A stretch of DNA of 64,000 nt from Doris montereyensis. Taxonomy: Eukaryota; Mollusca; Gastropoda; Nudibranchia; Dorididae. A program made the translations under genes and the position numbers. The stretch is taken from contig JAXRKP010001075.1 in the NCBI GenBank assembly GCA_037039925.1, forward strand, positions 107,138-171,137, given 5' to 3'. Positions 11,701-21,204 of this stretch are shown here, in pieces. Numbering within the stretch: position 1 is the first letter of the stretch; every line of letters begins with the position of its first letter. The notes below the pieces were generated by a model. It was not told the origin of the DNA and did no database searches. It saw nothing but the letters and a program-made list of their open reading frames with translations.

Positions 11701-13635
11701 TTTGTATCTAACTTAGAATATATTACATTTTGAGTCTCTCCAGTCCTCCTTCAAGTTTCCCTTTAGTTGCCATCTCTCTCATGGCCTGGAGTCGACACTT
11801 CACAAGCTCTGTGGGGCAAAGTGTAAAAAGAAGAGAAGAAGGCTGCCATACCACCGGATATAGCATTCTCTAAGGATTCAAACTTTCTATTGGTTTTCCA
11901 CCCTGACTTTTGAAATCTGAATGAAAAGGAGACAGAAAAATAATAATAATAATCATGATTCATACGATGTATACTTTAATACGTGTTTTTCCATTTCGGT
12001 TTAAATCACACTACTATATCAACAGTCATGAATAAATATTCATCATAGAAAAATACCCTCTCAAACTTCCAATATTTTAAAGACTAGGAAGGGATGGATG
12101 AACATACTTACGTTTAGTTTACAGTGGTGACAGTTTTCTTTCTATGACTTGTAGGTGACCAACTATAACAAACAATTTTACAGATTGTGGAACTTATGAT
12201 GATTATGTTGTGTATTTGAATGTGAGTGTGAGTGAGGGGTGCAGTGCCGTGAGGGGATGAAGGGGACAACATTATGTGAAGTAATCTTACCAGCTTCTGG
12301 CAAACTCCGTAAAAAAGGAAAAGAACTGCATTTTCTGAAATGTTAGCGGCAAGTGATGGCACTGTCCCCGTAAAGTCCTCTGGCAACTCCATCTTGTCGA
12401 AAAGTTTCAAGAAAACAATGAAAGCCGTTGCGGTACAAATTCGAAATGTTTGCATCTTCACCTTAACAGTATCAATGGCTGTCCAACATACACATTTGCC
12501 ACACCACCTAATGATATGAAGAGAAAAAAAAAGCATGAATATGACCTGGACTATAACAATTTTACTGCACAGTGTAAAAAGCAAAAAAGAGATTCAAAAT
12601 CTATCAGGAAACGAGCATAATCCAAACAACAAAGATAGTGCGACACAACTTCTATGATTTTGGCTCAGCTATTTAGGCTTCTGGTTAACTTTCTTTTTGT
12701 TTTGATTTCTGGTCAACTCAGTTTAACTGAGAGAAGGACTATACTTCAATGAGGGTCTTGGAGCCAGACACGCATGATGAGAAAGATGAATATTATAAAT
12801 CGGGATGTGGGGAGTGTTCCGTACTAAAAAATAAAAGAGGAAATACATGTATCAGCCCTACAACTTATAACTTGACGTTGCTTACTGTTAACTGGTGGGG
12901 TTGGAGAAAGCAATAAAAGACAAAATTCAGGCGATTTTGAAATATGAAGGAATCATTGAGAGTCCCACTAAGAAAAGGAAAGCATTAGCTAAGATAATCT
13001 CAATTCTCATGTGCATTCCTGATGACGTATTTATCTATATGAACAATGATTAACTTGGAAATCCTATATACATATGAAAAAAAGAGGCTATAAAAAAAAT
13101 ACCCAAATACCATGACAGTTTCCAAATGCTGCCAGTCAAAACATCTTTCCTTATCCTGGTATTTCAGTGTATGATGGGTATGGTTTATCAACTTATCAAT
13201 TTAACTCCTTTCAAATGCTTAGAAAAGAATGGAAAAAGGTAAATGTACGCTGCAAACTGTAGAGACATGGGAGAGGATGTTTAAAAATGAAATCTGCATG
13301 TGGTCTCAGATAGAGATGGCTGTATAGGATTTCAGAATACATAAAATTGTATGTAGAGCTCAAGCGGCAGACTTATGGCCTAATGCTTGGCGACATTATA
13401 ATGAGTAATGAGACAGTAAAATGTTGGACAACACTCAACTTCCAAGATGGTGATAACAGTATCTTTGAAGCACTTCCTGTTTAAGCATGACGATCTCAAA
13501 AACTAAGAACTCAAGAGAAGACTAAATTTTACCTAAAGTTCCTCCTGTGAAGTCTATGATGGCATCAGCAATGGTTGACCTTGATGTTGGAGCCAATCCA
13601 GCCTCCTCTTCTAACAGTCTAATGGGTGGTTCCAT
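8750..13635 (-). CDS. SLC25A15: Mitochondrial ornithine transporter, six exons
   Basis: Mitochondrial carrier of the inner membrane exchanging ornithine (and related basic amino acids) for citrulline/H+ in the urea cycle. Exons in transcript order: 13635-13533 (ATG, MEPPIRLLEEE), 12507-12291, 11916-11727, 11253-11081, 10643-10485, 8877-8750 (stop TAA). All introns are GT-AG. The first carrier repeat reads DTVKVKMQTF; the second gives CPTELVKCRLQ, then MREMPGYFIFFGGYEMSR; the third gives FPADVVKSRIQV and FPATGALFLAYE. These are the ORNT1 signatures, including RE[MV]PGYF. Length is about 323 codons against 301 in the human protein, with a longer N-terminus. At least five small indels break the frame: about 12475, 12443 and 12368 in exon 2, 11901-11903 and 11825-11829 in exon 3. 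Each can be bridged by one or two bases without losing alignment, so sequencing error is likelier than a pseudogene. Introns hold a LINE fragment and an unclassified repeat. Confidence 0.88.
9320..9735 (-). mobile_element. LINE 3' fragment (RTE-like reverse transcriptase end)
   Basis: The minus strand encodes, in two overlapping frames, IFGSETWTTRRKEMN, MKCLRAILGVTKHDRLRNT and then GRLRWFGHVVRGKAQ and GCPPQRWSDNIREQC. This order (YGSETW, MKCLR..LGVT..DR.RN, RLRWFGHV.R) is the C-terminal end of non-LTR retrotransposon polymerases of the RTE type. It is 5'-truncated and frameshifted, and lies in the last intron of SLC25A15. Confidence 0.8.
10021..10330 (+). repeat. Unclassified dispersed repeat, copy 1
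   Basis: Shares successive blocks with 12700-13020: GGTCAACT, CTACACCTCCATGAGGGTC, GATGAGAAAG, a GATxTTGAA(G/A)TATGA block, then AAAGGAGAGCAATAGCTAAG. Both copies have the same orientation and lie in different introns of SLC25A15. No transposon end was recognised. Confidence 0.6.
12700..13020 (+). repeat. Unclassified dispersed repeat, copy 2
   Basis: Second copy of the element at 10.0-10.3 kb, in intron 1 of SLC25A15. One stretch (about 12912-13000) reads openly as KDKIQAILKYEGIIESPTKK, so it may derive from a coding sequence of a transposon or a gene not identified here. Confidence 0.6.
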
Positions 13636-14212
13636 GATGGAGGAAAGAGTATCTTTGTAGAAGACAAGGACATTATTACAAATTGAAGTTAAAATTTGGT
13701 GGTCTTCAATTGAATGAAATGCTTCTTAGCATTTAAAACTTAAATACAATCATTTTTGTTTATTTATATATGACTTCAGAAAACTACAATGATTAATAAA
13801 ACTCTCTTTGGGGTAAAAATTTAAATCATAGGACAAAGTAATAAAACAAAGTAGTCACCGCCCAAGTACGTGCCTCACAAGCGCACGATTCACCAAAGCA
13901 TGCACTTTTCATTCCGACCCAACAAATATTATTATAGTCTGGACAATTGAGACCTGCCATAAAATGTGTGAATGCTAGCCATGCACAATACCGTGCCATG
14001 CCGGTGAAGAATGAGAACAGAAAGAATCTAACTAGATTAAGAGACATTGACATGTTTAACTTCAAAGTGATGTCACTGTTACAACAATAAATCATGACAC
14101 CCCAGATTGTCCTCTCCACAGTCATGCATGTAATCATCACTCAATGTCTGGCGAGGCCAACGGCCAAGGAAGGTAGGTGTTAGAGAAAAGCACTGAGCTC
14201 TCTCTGTAAGAG

Positions 14213-14216
<4 letters not shown>

Positions 14217-14296
<80 letters not shown>
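14217..14296. repeat. (GA)n microsatellite
   Basis: About 40 uninterrupted GA units, some 600 bp upstream of the SLC25A15 start codon. Confidence 0.97.
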
Positions 14297-14297
<1 letters not shown>

Positions 14298-14859
14298 CAC
14301 AACCACAATAAGTGTTGTGTACTGTGTGTGTAGTGTTGTACAGTAGAAGCCGTCAGTTGCTGTACAGTGCTGAGCTTGGTGGTCGATGGCCTTCACAGAA
14401 ATTGAGATGACCAGGGATGGAAACCCAAAGGTGTGAAGTCAATCAAAGCACTAGGCGTGATACCTGTCATAGTCATGTCAATACTACTCAATACATAATA
14501 TCAATTAAAAGAAAAACCCAACTACAAAAAATCCCCCCAAAATAATGTGATTTAGAACTGCTGCGAGATAGGAAAAATCCAAGGCATGCAACCCACTAAA
14601 AAGGACATAACCATAAAAATAATGGTGATTCGTCGACCACCACCCAAGTGCACACTTAAGCTTGCTCCCAACAAATGTGCACTTGGGCTGCGGCTACTGT
14701 AAAAAATGTCAAGTTGCTGTTTGATGCGGAAAGACCATAACTGCGGGTTTTGTCTTTTTTTACATTGAAGGCTCTCATTCTATTTTAAATTTAAGATAAA
14801 AACATTCTTATTTATCTTAGATGGCGATTACGACCGACAACAAAGTAAAGTTCATTTAA

Positions 14860-14990
14860 GGCTGTTATGGTCAATAGAGCTGGCGTGCATCCCAGAAGCA
14901 GAACGGGTGATAATCACACCCTGGCCAGAATGCTAGTCTCATGCAGGTTTTTACTCCTAAGCTAGTACTTGGTGGGTAAGGGATGGTGAT
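14860..14990 (-). repeat. SINE family B fragment
   Basis: Reading plus-strand left to right, AGAACGGGTGATAATCAC, CCTGGCCAGAATGCTAGTCT and ACTCCTAAGCTAGTACTTGG match the minus-strand family B copy at 58.9 kb (AGCGGAACAAGTGACAATAA, GACGTTAGTCTGACG). Only the body is present. Confidence 0.55.
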
Positions 14991-15004
14991 AGTGTGTGCC
15001 CGAC

Positions 15005-15240
15005 TGCAGAACTTCGGTTGGTCAGGTTGGTAGGTGCTTTGACACCTAGATTTAGTCCCATCAGGGACTGACGATAAAAAGGAGGTCCTGAGTGCAGATC
15101 ACAGCACTCTGACTGTGCACGTTAAAGATCCCTTGGCTGTTTACAGATACAGAGCAGTCTGGGGAAAATTAAAATTCATAGCAACAGCCAAGAGATCACT
15201 TTAGTTGTGGATGTGGGTAAAATCAAATCAATTTTTAGAT
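15005..15240 (+). repeat. SINE family A, 5'-truncated copy 2
   Basis: Begins inside the middle part and continues through TTAGTCCCATCAGGGAC, AAAAAGGAGGTCCTGAG, TTAAAGATCCCTTGGC and GTTGTGGATGTGGGTAAA. The tRNA-like head is missing, and the copy directly abuts the family B fragment. Confidence 0.8.
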
Positions 15241-15810
15241 TGAGGAGTAATTTAGGGTTTCCCAGGATCTAAATCTAGATTCTAACTTGACAACATCAAC
15301 AAACACACAAGACAACATTGAACCGTGAACAGCACAACGCAAAATATCTCTTAAATATATTAAATTAGATGCTGGTGTCTTTGAGACTTGAGACATTTGA
15401 AGTTCTCCCAAATCATCAGGCCATTACAAAAATCACAACTTTGATCACCTCAAGATCGTTAAGAACCAAATCAATCTGGCGGTAAAACACGGTCAGCAAT
15501 GTGACTTTCCACTGTTTTCGTCACCCCTTGAGACGTAAACACTTTTAGTTTCTTTTCATAGCTTTTTCCCAGAAGAGGCATATTTTTAAAATATTGTGTG
15601 AACATGTAAAACTAGGCAAAAATCACAAGACTACGAAAGTGGCTGAACCGAAATGACGAAACGAAGTAATTTAAGATGTATGATCTGTACGTAATATTAC
15701 TAACATGTACAAATGTACCAGATATATCTACCAACGTTCGTGACACGATTCACTTAGAGTCTACTGCAAGTTTAAATTTTCAGAGACAAATAATTTGCTG
15801 AATTAGGCCT

Positions 15811-15985
15811 TGATCTAGAATCTTGATCTAGAATTATAGAAAGAGCTAGATCTAATCTAGAATCTAGATCTATTCCTTTTCTATAAACTGAATTCTCGAA
15901 ATCTAAAAAATCTAGATTAGATTCCAGATGGTAACGGGGGGGGGGGGGCTCAAGAGATCTAGAATCTAGATCTAGAACCTATCAT
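15811..15985. repeat. Cluster of GATCTAGATC/TCTAGA palindromes
   Basis: Within 175 bp the hexamers TCTAGA and AGATCT and the compound AATCTAGATC occur repeatedly, with a G9 run in the middle. A smaller cluster is seen at 1545-1682. No encoded product is apparent. Confidence 0.7.
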
Positions 15986-16171
15986 TAGTAGATCGAGAAA
16001 AAAGTGTGGAGGTGCAGGGGTGGGAGGTGTGGTTAAGGCTTGCTAGTGTCAAAGACAGTGATAGATGCTAAAATAAGGCCTCTGATAGAAGAGGTTGCAA
16101 TGATGGGGATATAAAAGAAAAGTACTAAGTACACTTCACCATGTTGAGATACTATTAATGAACTCAGGCTG

Positions 16172-16314
16172 TTATTATTCCCAACCCTGCTGTCTCTGTG
16201 AATACTACTTTTTCTTATTCCCGGGCGTTGGGAATCCATGGATGGGTATTTCTTTTCTTATTCTAAACCGGTGTTGTGAATACGATTTAAACCTAAAAAA
16301 AAAATTCCTAGCCG

Positions 16315-16347
<33 letters not shown>

Positions 16348-16641
16348 ATATGCTACGATAGAATAAGGCTTTTTCATGAGACAGCCATCGCGGAAAGTCG
16401 CGGCTTTTATCAGGTAGTTTCCTGTTTCATGTAGTTTTTATAGTATGAGGTGGATCTCTCTCTCTCTGTCTGTCTGTGTCTCTCTCTCTCTCTCTCTCTC
16501 CTTCAGCCATGAGCGGGAACGCCCGCGAGATCATAACCGACAAAATAAATACTGGTTGGGAATAACAAAAAGTAGTATTCCCAACTCCCGGTTGGGAATT
16601 TATAAGAATTTTTTTATTCACAACACGGTTGGGAATAATTG
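16172..16641. mobile_element. Foldback/MITE-like element with repeated TTGGGAAT motif
   Basis: The ends are inverted: TATTATTCCCAACC at 16173-16186 and GGTTGGGAATAATT at 16627-16640. Inside, TTGGGAAT or its complement recurs several times, and both arms hold a matching GTGAATAC.../TTCACAAC... and AGTAGTATTCCCAAC/AATACTACTTTTT block. A (TTA)n tract and a (CT)n tract sit in the centre. No coding capacity. The superfamily is not recognised. Confidence 0.55.
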
Positions 16642-17875
16642 ATGACCTCATCATACCCATCTCTGAGTCAAATACATCTATGGTAATCCCTGAACTTGGC
16701 TCAGTTTGGGTGGGGGTGGAGGGTGGGGAGTGTGTGTCAGGGATGGTGATAGATGTTAATAGAAATGGCTAGGCCCGACTACGGAACTCATTCAAATTTA
16801 TCATTAGATTTCAGATTTAGGTTCTAGGTTATAAAAAAACTACATCCACATCCAGCTTAAACACTGTCTAACTTTAAGTATTAGATAGAGATAAAACCTG
16901 AAGTTGCTAATGAAACTGACTTTCATTTTTCAAAATTGATTGTTTTGTATCTAGATCTAGCTATACCATGGAAAAGAACATGCATGTTTTGAACAAACGG
17001 TACACACCTTACTTTGATTTCATTGTTATAATAGCAGCTATTAGCATGCTGCTGCTTCAATTTAATGTCTGAAATAATCAGAATTTTGTCATGAGAGCAT
17101 GCATATAATTTTTATGATAAAAAGACTGTTCTACCTATACTTACTATAATATATGTTACAGTGTAGCGGGATAAACACTTTCAATCAAACAATTTGCTAT
17201 AATGCTGTAAGTCCACAAAAGACTGTTGGTTACCTAAATACATTAGTGGATGCTATGATCAAAATTAAATTTCAAATTTCTTGGTCTAGACCCATATTTT
17301 GTTGATTCTTAGATATTTTTTCTTTTTATTGCTTAAAAGGATATAGAGGAGTTAAAATTATTAATAGAAAAATACAGCTTGTATATATATATGTATGTAA
17401 ATTTGTTTGTAAGTTACTTAACCCAAGAAGTGCGCAGGATGTCCATGTACATTTTTAGTTTTTTTACCCAAGTAGCACGCAGGACGTATTGTACGGTTTT
17501 TTTGTTTTTGATGGTGTGGCCAAACCGAGGCTTGGCCTGCTTCACTGATCATTTACCACATCTGTGACCGGCAACAATTGTGTAATCTGGCCCTCTCGTA
17601 TAGCCGATATAAGGACCATCGTGACTGACTCAGCTCAATTGAAATTGGATTGTGAACTTTTCATTTGATTGGCATTTAGCTTTTATTGATTAGCCAATAA
17701 ACCTGCATTATGCTTGACCAACTGAAAGCAACTTCTTTGGATACATTGACCACGTGCCCTCTGTGAAGACACACATTTACATGAACTGTAAATTTATTGG
17801 TCCTTCCATTTCAATACTATTAGATTGACAAGCATTTGTCTGGGTGAATGTGTAATACTGACCAAAGACGAAGTG

Positions 17876-18140
17876 AGATAGAGAGAGAGAGACATACAGA
17901 CAGACATACAAAGAAAGATGAGGAGAGGGGAGAGAGAGAGAAAGTGACAGAGGAGAGACAGACAGACAGAGAGAAAGCTGAGAGACCAAGAAAGAAAGAC
18001 TGAGAGGCAGAGAGAAAGAGAAAGGAGAGACATAGACAGGTACAGAAAGAGAGAGAAATAGACAGACAGACAGTAGGGAGGCAAACACTCAAAACAGAGA
18101 GAAAGGTAGACAAAACTGACAGAGAGAGAGAGAGAATTCC
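17876..18140. repeat. Imperfect GA/GACA-rich tract
   Basis: About 265 bp of AGAGAG, GACAGACA and AGAAAG units. Several long open frames on the minus strand here are low-complexity artefacts (Ser/Leu/Cys/Val). Confidence 0.95.
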
Positions 18141-18917
18141 AATTGAAATGAAAATGTCCCATACTATACAAATCAAGCCTGATTTGGTCTGGGTAGAGGG
18201 GAAGTTTGAACACCAGATACCCCAATTGACACTTGCATGTCAACACGTATTTTAAATGGCAATCCAGAATCTTAGCTGACCAGGCTAGGTAGCAAAAATA
18301 TCATCCCTCTTCATTTCGGAGATCTAACATTGTTTAGAAGCCAAAGACATTGAATTCATGGTTTGCATGTTGGTGATGAATAAAACTGAGGCTGCCACAT
18401 GCTACAACCGACCAACAAGAAAGAGATAAGAAAAGGAAGTTTCCCCGAAGTCTGTTCTTTGACGAATGATTCACAGCAAGATATGGAAATGGAATTTCAA
18501 GTAATCTCATCTCAATCATCCCTTTGCTTGTAATTTGAATGGATTACGTCATTATGCAACCATAGAAGCTTTTGAAACAGACGTCTGCTGACTTTTGTCA
18601 AGACATTATAAGAAAATTGCAAGCTCTTGTAAAAACTGATGGGTCAGTAATTTGTAGGAGAGGATTTGCCAGGGGGGGTTGAAAATCCTTTCTGTGTTGA
18701 CTATCTAATTTCACAATGTATTGACATGTAGAATATGAGAGCCCGAAAAACACGTGGCTTTCAGCGGGAGTGTGCCAAATTACCATGCTTTTGAGCAATA
18801 AGGGAACATTCCAATATAGTGCATGTAACAAATTATATCTCTTATTTTATTGAGGAAAAACAATATACATCAGACTAATTTACCATGTCATCTATCAAAA
18901 ATTGCTTGTATTATATA

Positions 18918-19312
18918 ACGATAAACGCATAACTTTCCCCGCCAACGCCATGACTACAAAATACCCTGCTCTACACAGTGCTAAGCTAGTGACTGCAGGA
19001 CCAGATGTCAATCATCCGGTCAGAGCCAGTTTTACCTTCGCTTTACATTCAATGACAGAGCAGGGTTGCCTGGGTGGAGACGGCCAGGGCTACAAGATGC
19101 GCACTCCGTGGGGTTATTACATAGCATGACCGATAAATATGTAACCTTTCCCGCTACTGCCTTGATTGAGACATAATGCTAACTGTACAGCTCTTAAGCT
19201 AGAAAAAAGGGATGTCAATCACATGGTCACATGTCCAGTGCTAGCTTCACGTTCCACGGCAGAGCCTCTGCTGGAAGCGATCGGGGCAAAAAGTTGCGCT
19301 TTTCTTGGGTTA
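18918..19312. repeat. Diverged tandem duplication, 2 x about 200 bp
   Basis: The segment starting CGATAAACGCATAACTTTCC and the one starting CGATAAATATGTAACCTTTC near 19132 share landmarks in order: CCCGC, ATGCTAA/GTGCTAA, TTAAGCTAG/CTAAGCTAG, GATGTCAATCA, GGTCA, GCAGAGC/ACAGAGC and a GC-rich end with AAGATGCGC/AAGTTGCGC. It is more GC-rich than its surroundings. No function is recognised. Confidence 0.6.
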
Positions 19313-20217
19313 AGATGCTCTTGAAATGTGAATGGCAGAAATAGAGTTTGACAATAAAGATACATTTGATTGCCAAGTCAAATTATGAGGTCCCATTTTT
19401 ACATTCTGAAAAATTAGCGTAAATATTTATATATTGATAGGGTCAGTATTTTGTGTTTGAAAATGATTCATTTTACCTGTTACATTGCTACCAACTTCAA
19501 ATGGGCATGACTTTTTTTATTTGATATCCAATCTATAAAATGTAAATATAATTTTTACATGAAATAAAACATCTTTCAAATACTTATACTATAATAGCTT
19601 AGCTATTCTGGTGGCTGGAAAAAAGGAGGGACGTAGGATTGCTACATTAAGTATTTCATTGAGAGCCCATTAAACTAAAACCATTCAACTACACAAAACT
19701 AAAGAAGAAGCAAAAATAAAATGAAACCCTCAAACCCCCTTACAAAAAAACCAAAACCAAACCACCCACAAAAATAATTTCTAAGATAGGATATCTACAT
19801 ATATTAGAATGAAGATTTTAAAAAACTACCAGCCAGTAGAATGGGCATATTAGTTGCTGTGAGCAAAACGAGTAAAAGAAAATTGTATCTGAGCTAAATT
19901 AATTCATTAATTTATCTCTAGAAATAACCAAAATGCAACATCGTTAAAATGTAAAAAAAACATTTTTCCTAAACACAGTGCCTGCATGCACTCAGATAGA
20001 TGAAAGGAGACTTGAAATCTTTAGATAAATCAAGCCTTTCAAGGAATAACATAGAATACATTTCTATCTGTTTATCGGAATGTAATTTACATAAAAAGAT
20101 AAAGGATTTTGATCCTGATTCTGATTTTGTTGCGTTTTTACCACAAATGTTAATGACAGTAAATTTGTGTATACATGTTTTTATACATGTGTATAGTTGT
20201 GTGATTCATTTCAAGTA

Positions 20218-20521
20218 CAGTGGAACCTCTCCAATCAGGAAATCTTGGGGGATCGTAAAATCGTCCCGTTACCAGGTTTTCCCGATTACCAGGGGTCCTG
20301 TGGATTTTGGTTCTCTGTCTCTTTCTCTATCTCCCTCTCTCTGTGTGTTTATCGATTTGTCTGTCTATGTGTCTCTCTCTTTTTCTGTCTGTCCGTCTGT
20401 CTTTCTCTCTCTCTCACACACACATATTCTCTCTCTATCTGTCTGTCTGTCTCTCTGGCTCTCTCTCTCCTTGTCTCAGTCTGTCTGTCTGTCTATCTGT
20501 CTCTCTCTCTCTTTCTCTCTT

Positions 20522-20620
<99 letters not shown>

Positions 20621-21090
20621 ACAATTTATTGTAACCATAGACCAGTTGATAAAATCAAACGTGGCATGCATCAATGATGTCACTCACAGTCGAGTTGTAT
20701 TGGATGGTAGAACTTGGTAAGACACGCAATCAAGAATGCATACTGATACCTAAACCCCTTATGGGTCCACTCTTGTGATTGACAGGTTAAGCGGGCAATA
20801 AAAGGCTATAGCAGTGCAGGAATGTGCTTTCTACGCACCGCCCCATGTCAACACATTACCATATTATTCACTTGACAATCAAGGCCAGATTTTACACCTT
20901 CGTAATGGACACCTGGTGTGTCTGGCTTATGGTCATTATGAACTAGCAACCGAAAAATTGTCCCGTCAATCCTGTTTAGAGGTAAAATATATAGAAATAA
21001 TTCCATTCCTGGAATAATTCCATTCCCTGGGATTTCTTCCCGATTGGCGGTTTTCCAATTCCCGTGTTTCCAATTTGAGAGGTTCCACTG
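20218..21090. mobile_element. pogo/Tigger-like non-autonomous DNA transposon
   Basis: Begins CAGTGGAACCTCTCCAAT and ends ATTTGAGAGGTTCCACTG, flanked on both sides by TA, the target duplication of the Tc1/mariner/pogo superfamily. CAGTGGAACCTC-type ends are typical of pogo/Tigger elements. Subterminal CCCGATTACC-like pieces recur at both ends. No transposase remains; an expanded CT tract occupies 20312-20620. Confidence 0.75.
20312..20620. repeat. (CT)n tract inside the Tigger-like element
   Basis: Imperfect CTGT/CTCT units becoming pure CT in the last 80 bp. It explains the apparent long Ser/Leu open frames here. Confidence 0.95.
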
Positions 21091-21204
21091 TAGTAATTTT
21101 ATATGTCACAAAAAGTACATGTTTTAAAATTTTTACGAGATTTTTGCTTTAACATTGAATGATTCTGTTTTGGATCCAGGTCAAATTCACAAGAGAAAGA
21201 GACA

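Noticed and set aside
14079..14396. Minus-strand frame with a long Ser-Leu run upstream of SLC25A15
   Set aside because: Product of the (GA)40 microsatellite; flanking parts show no coding similarity.
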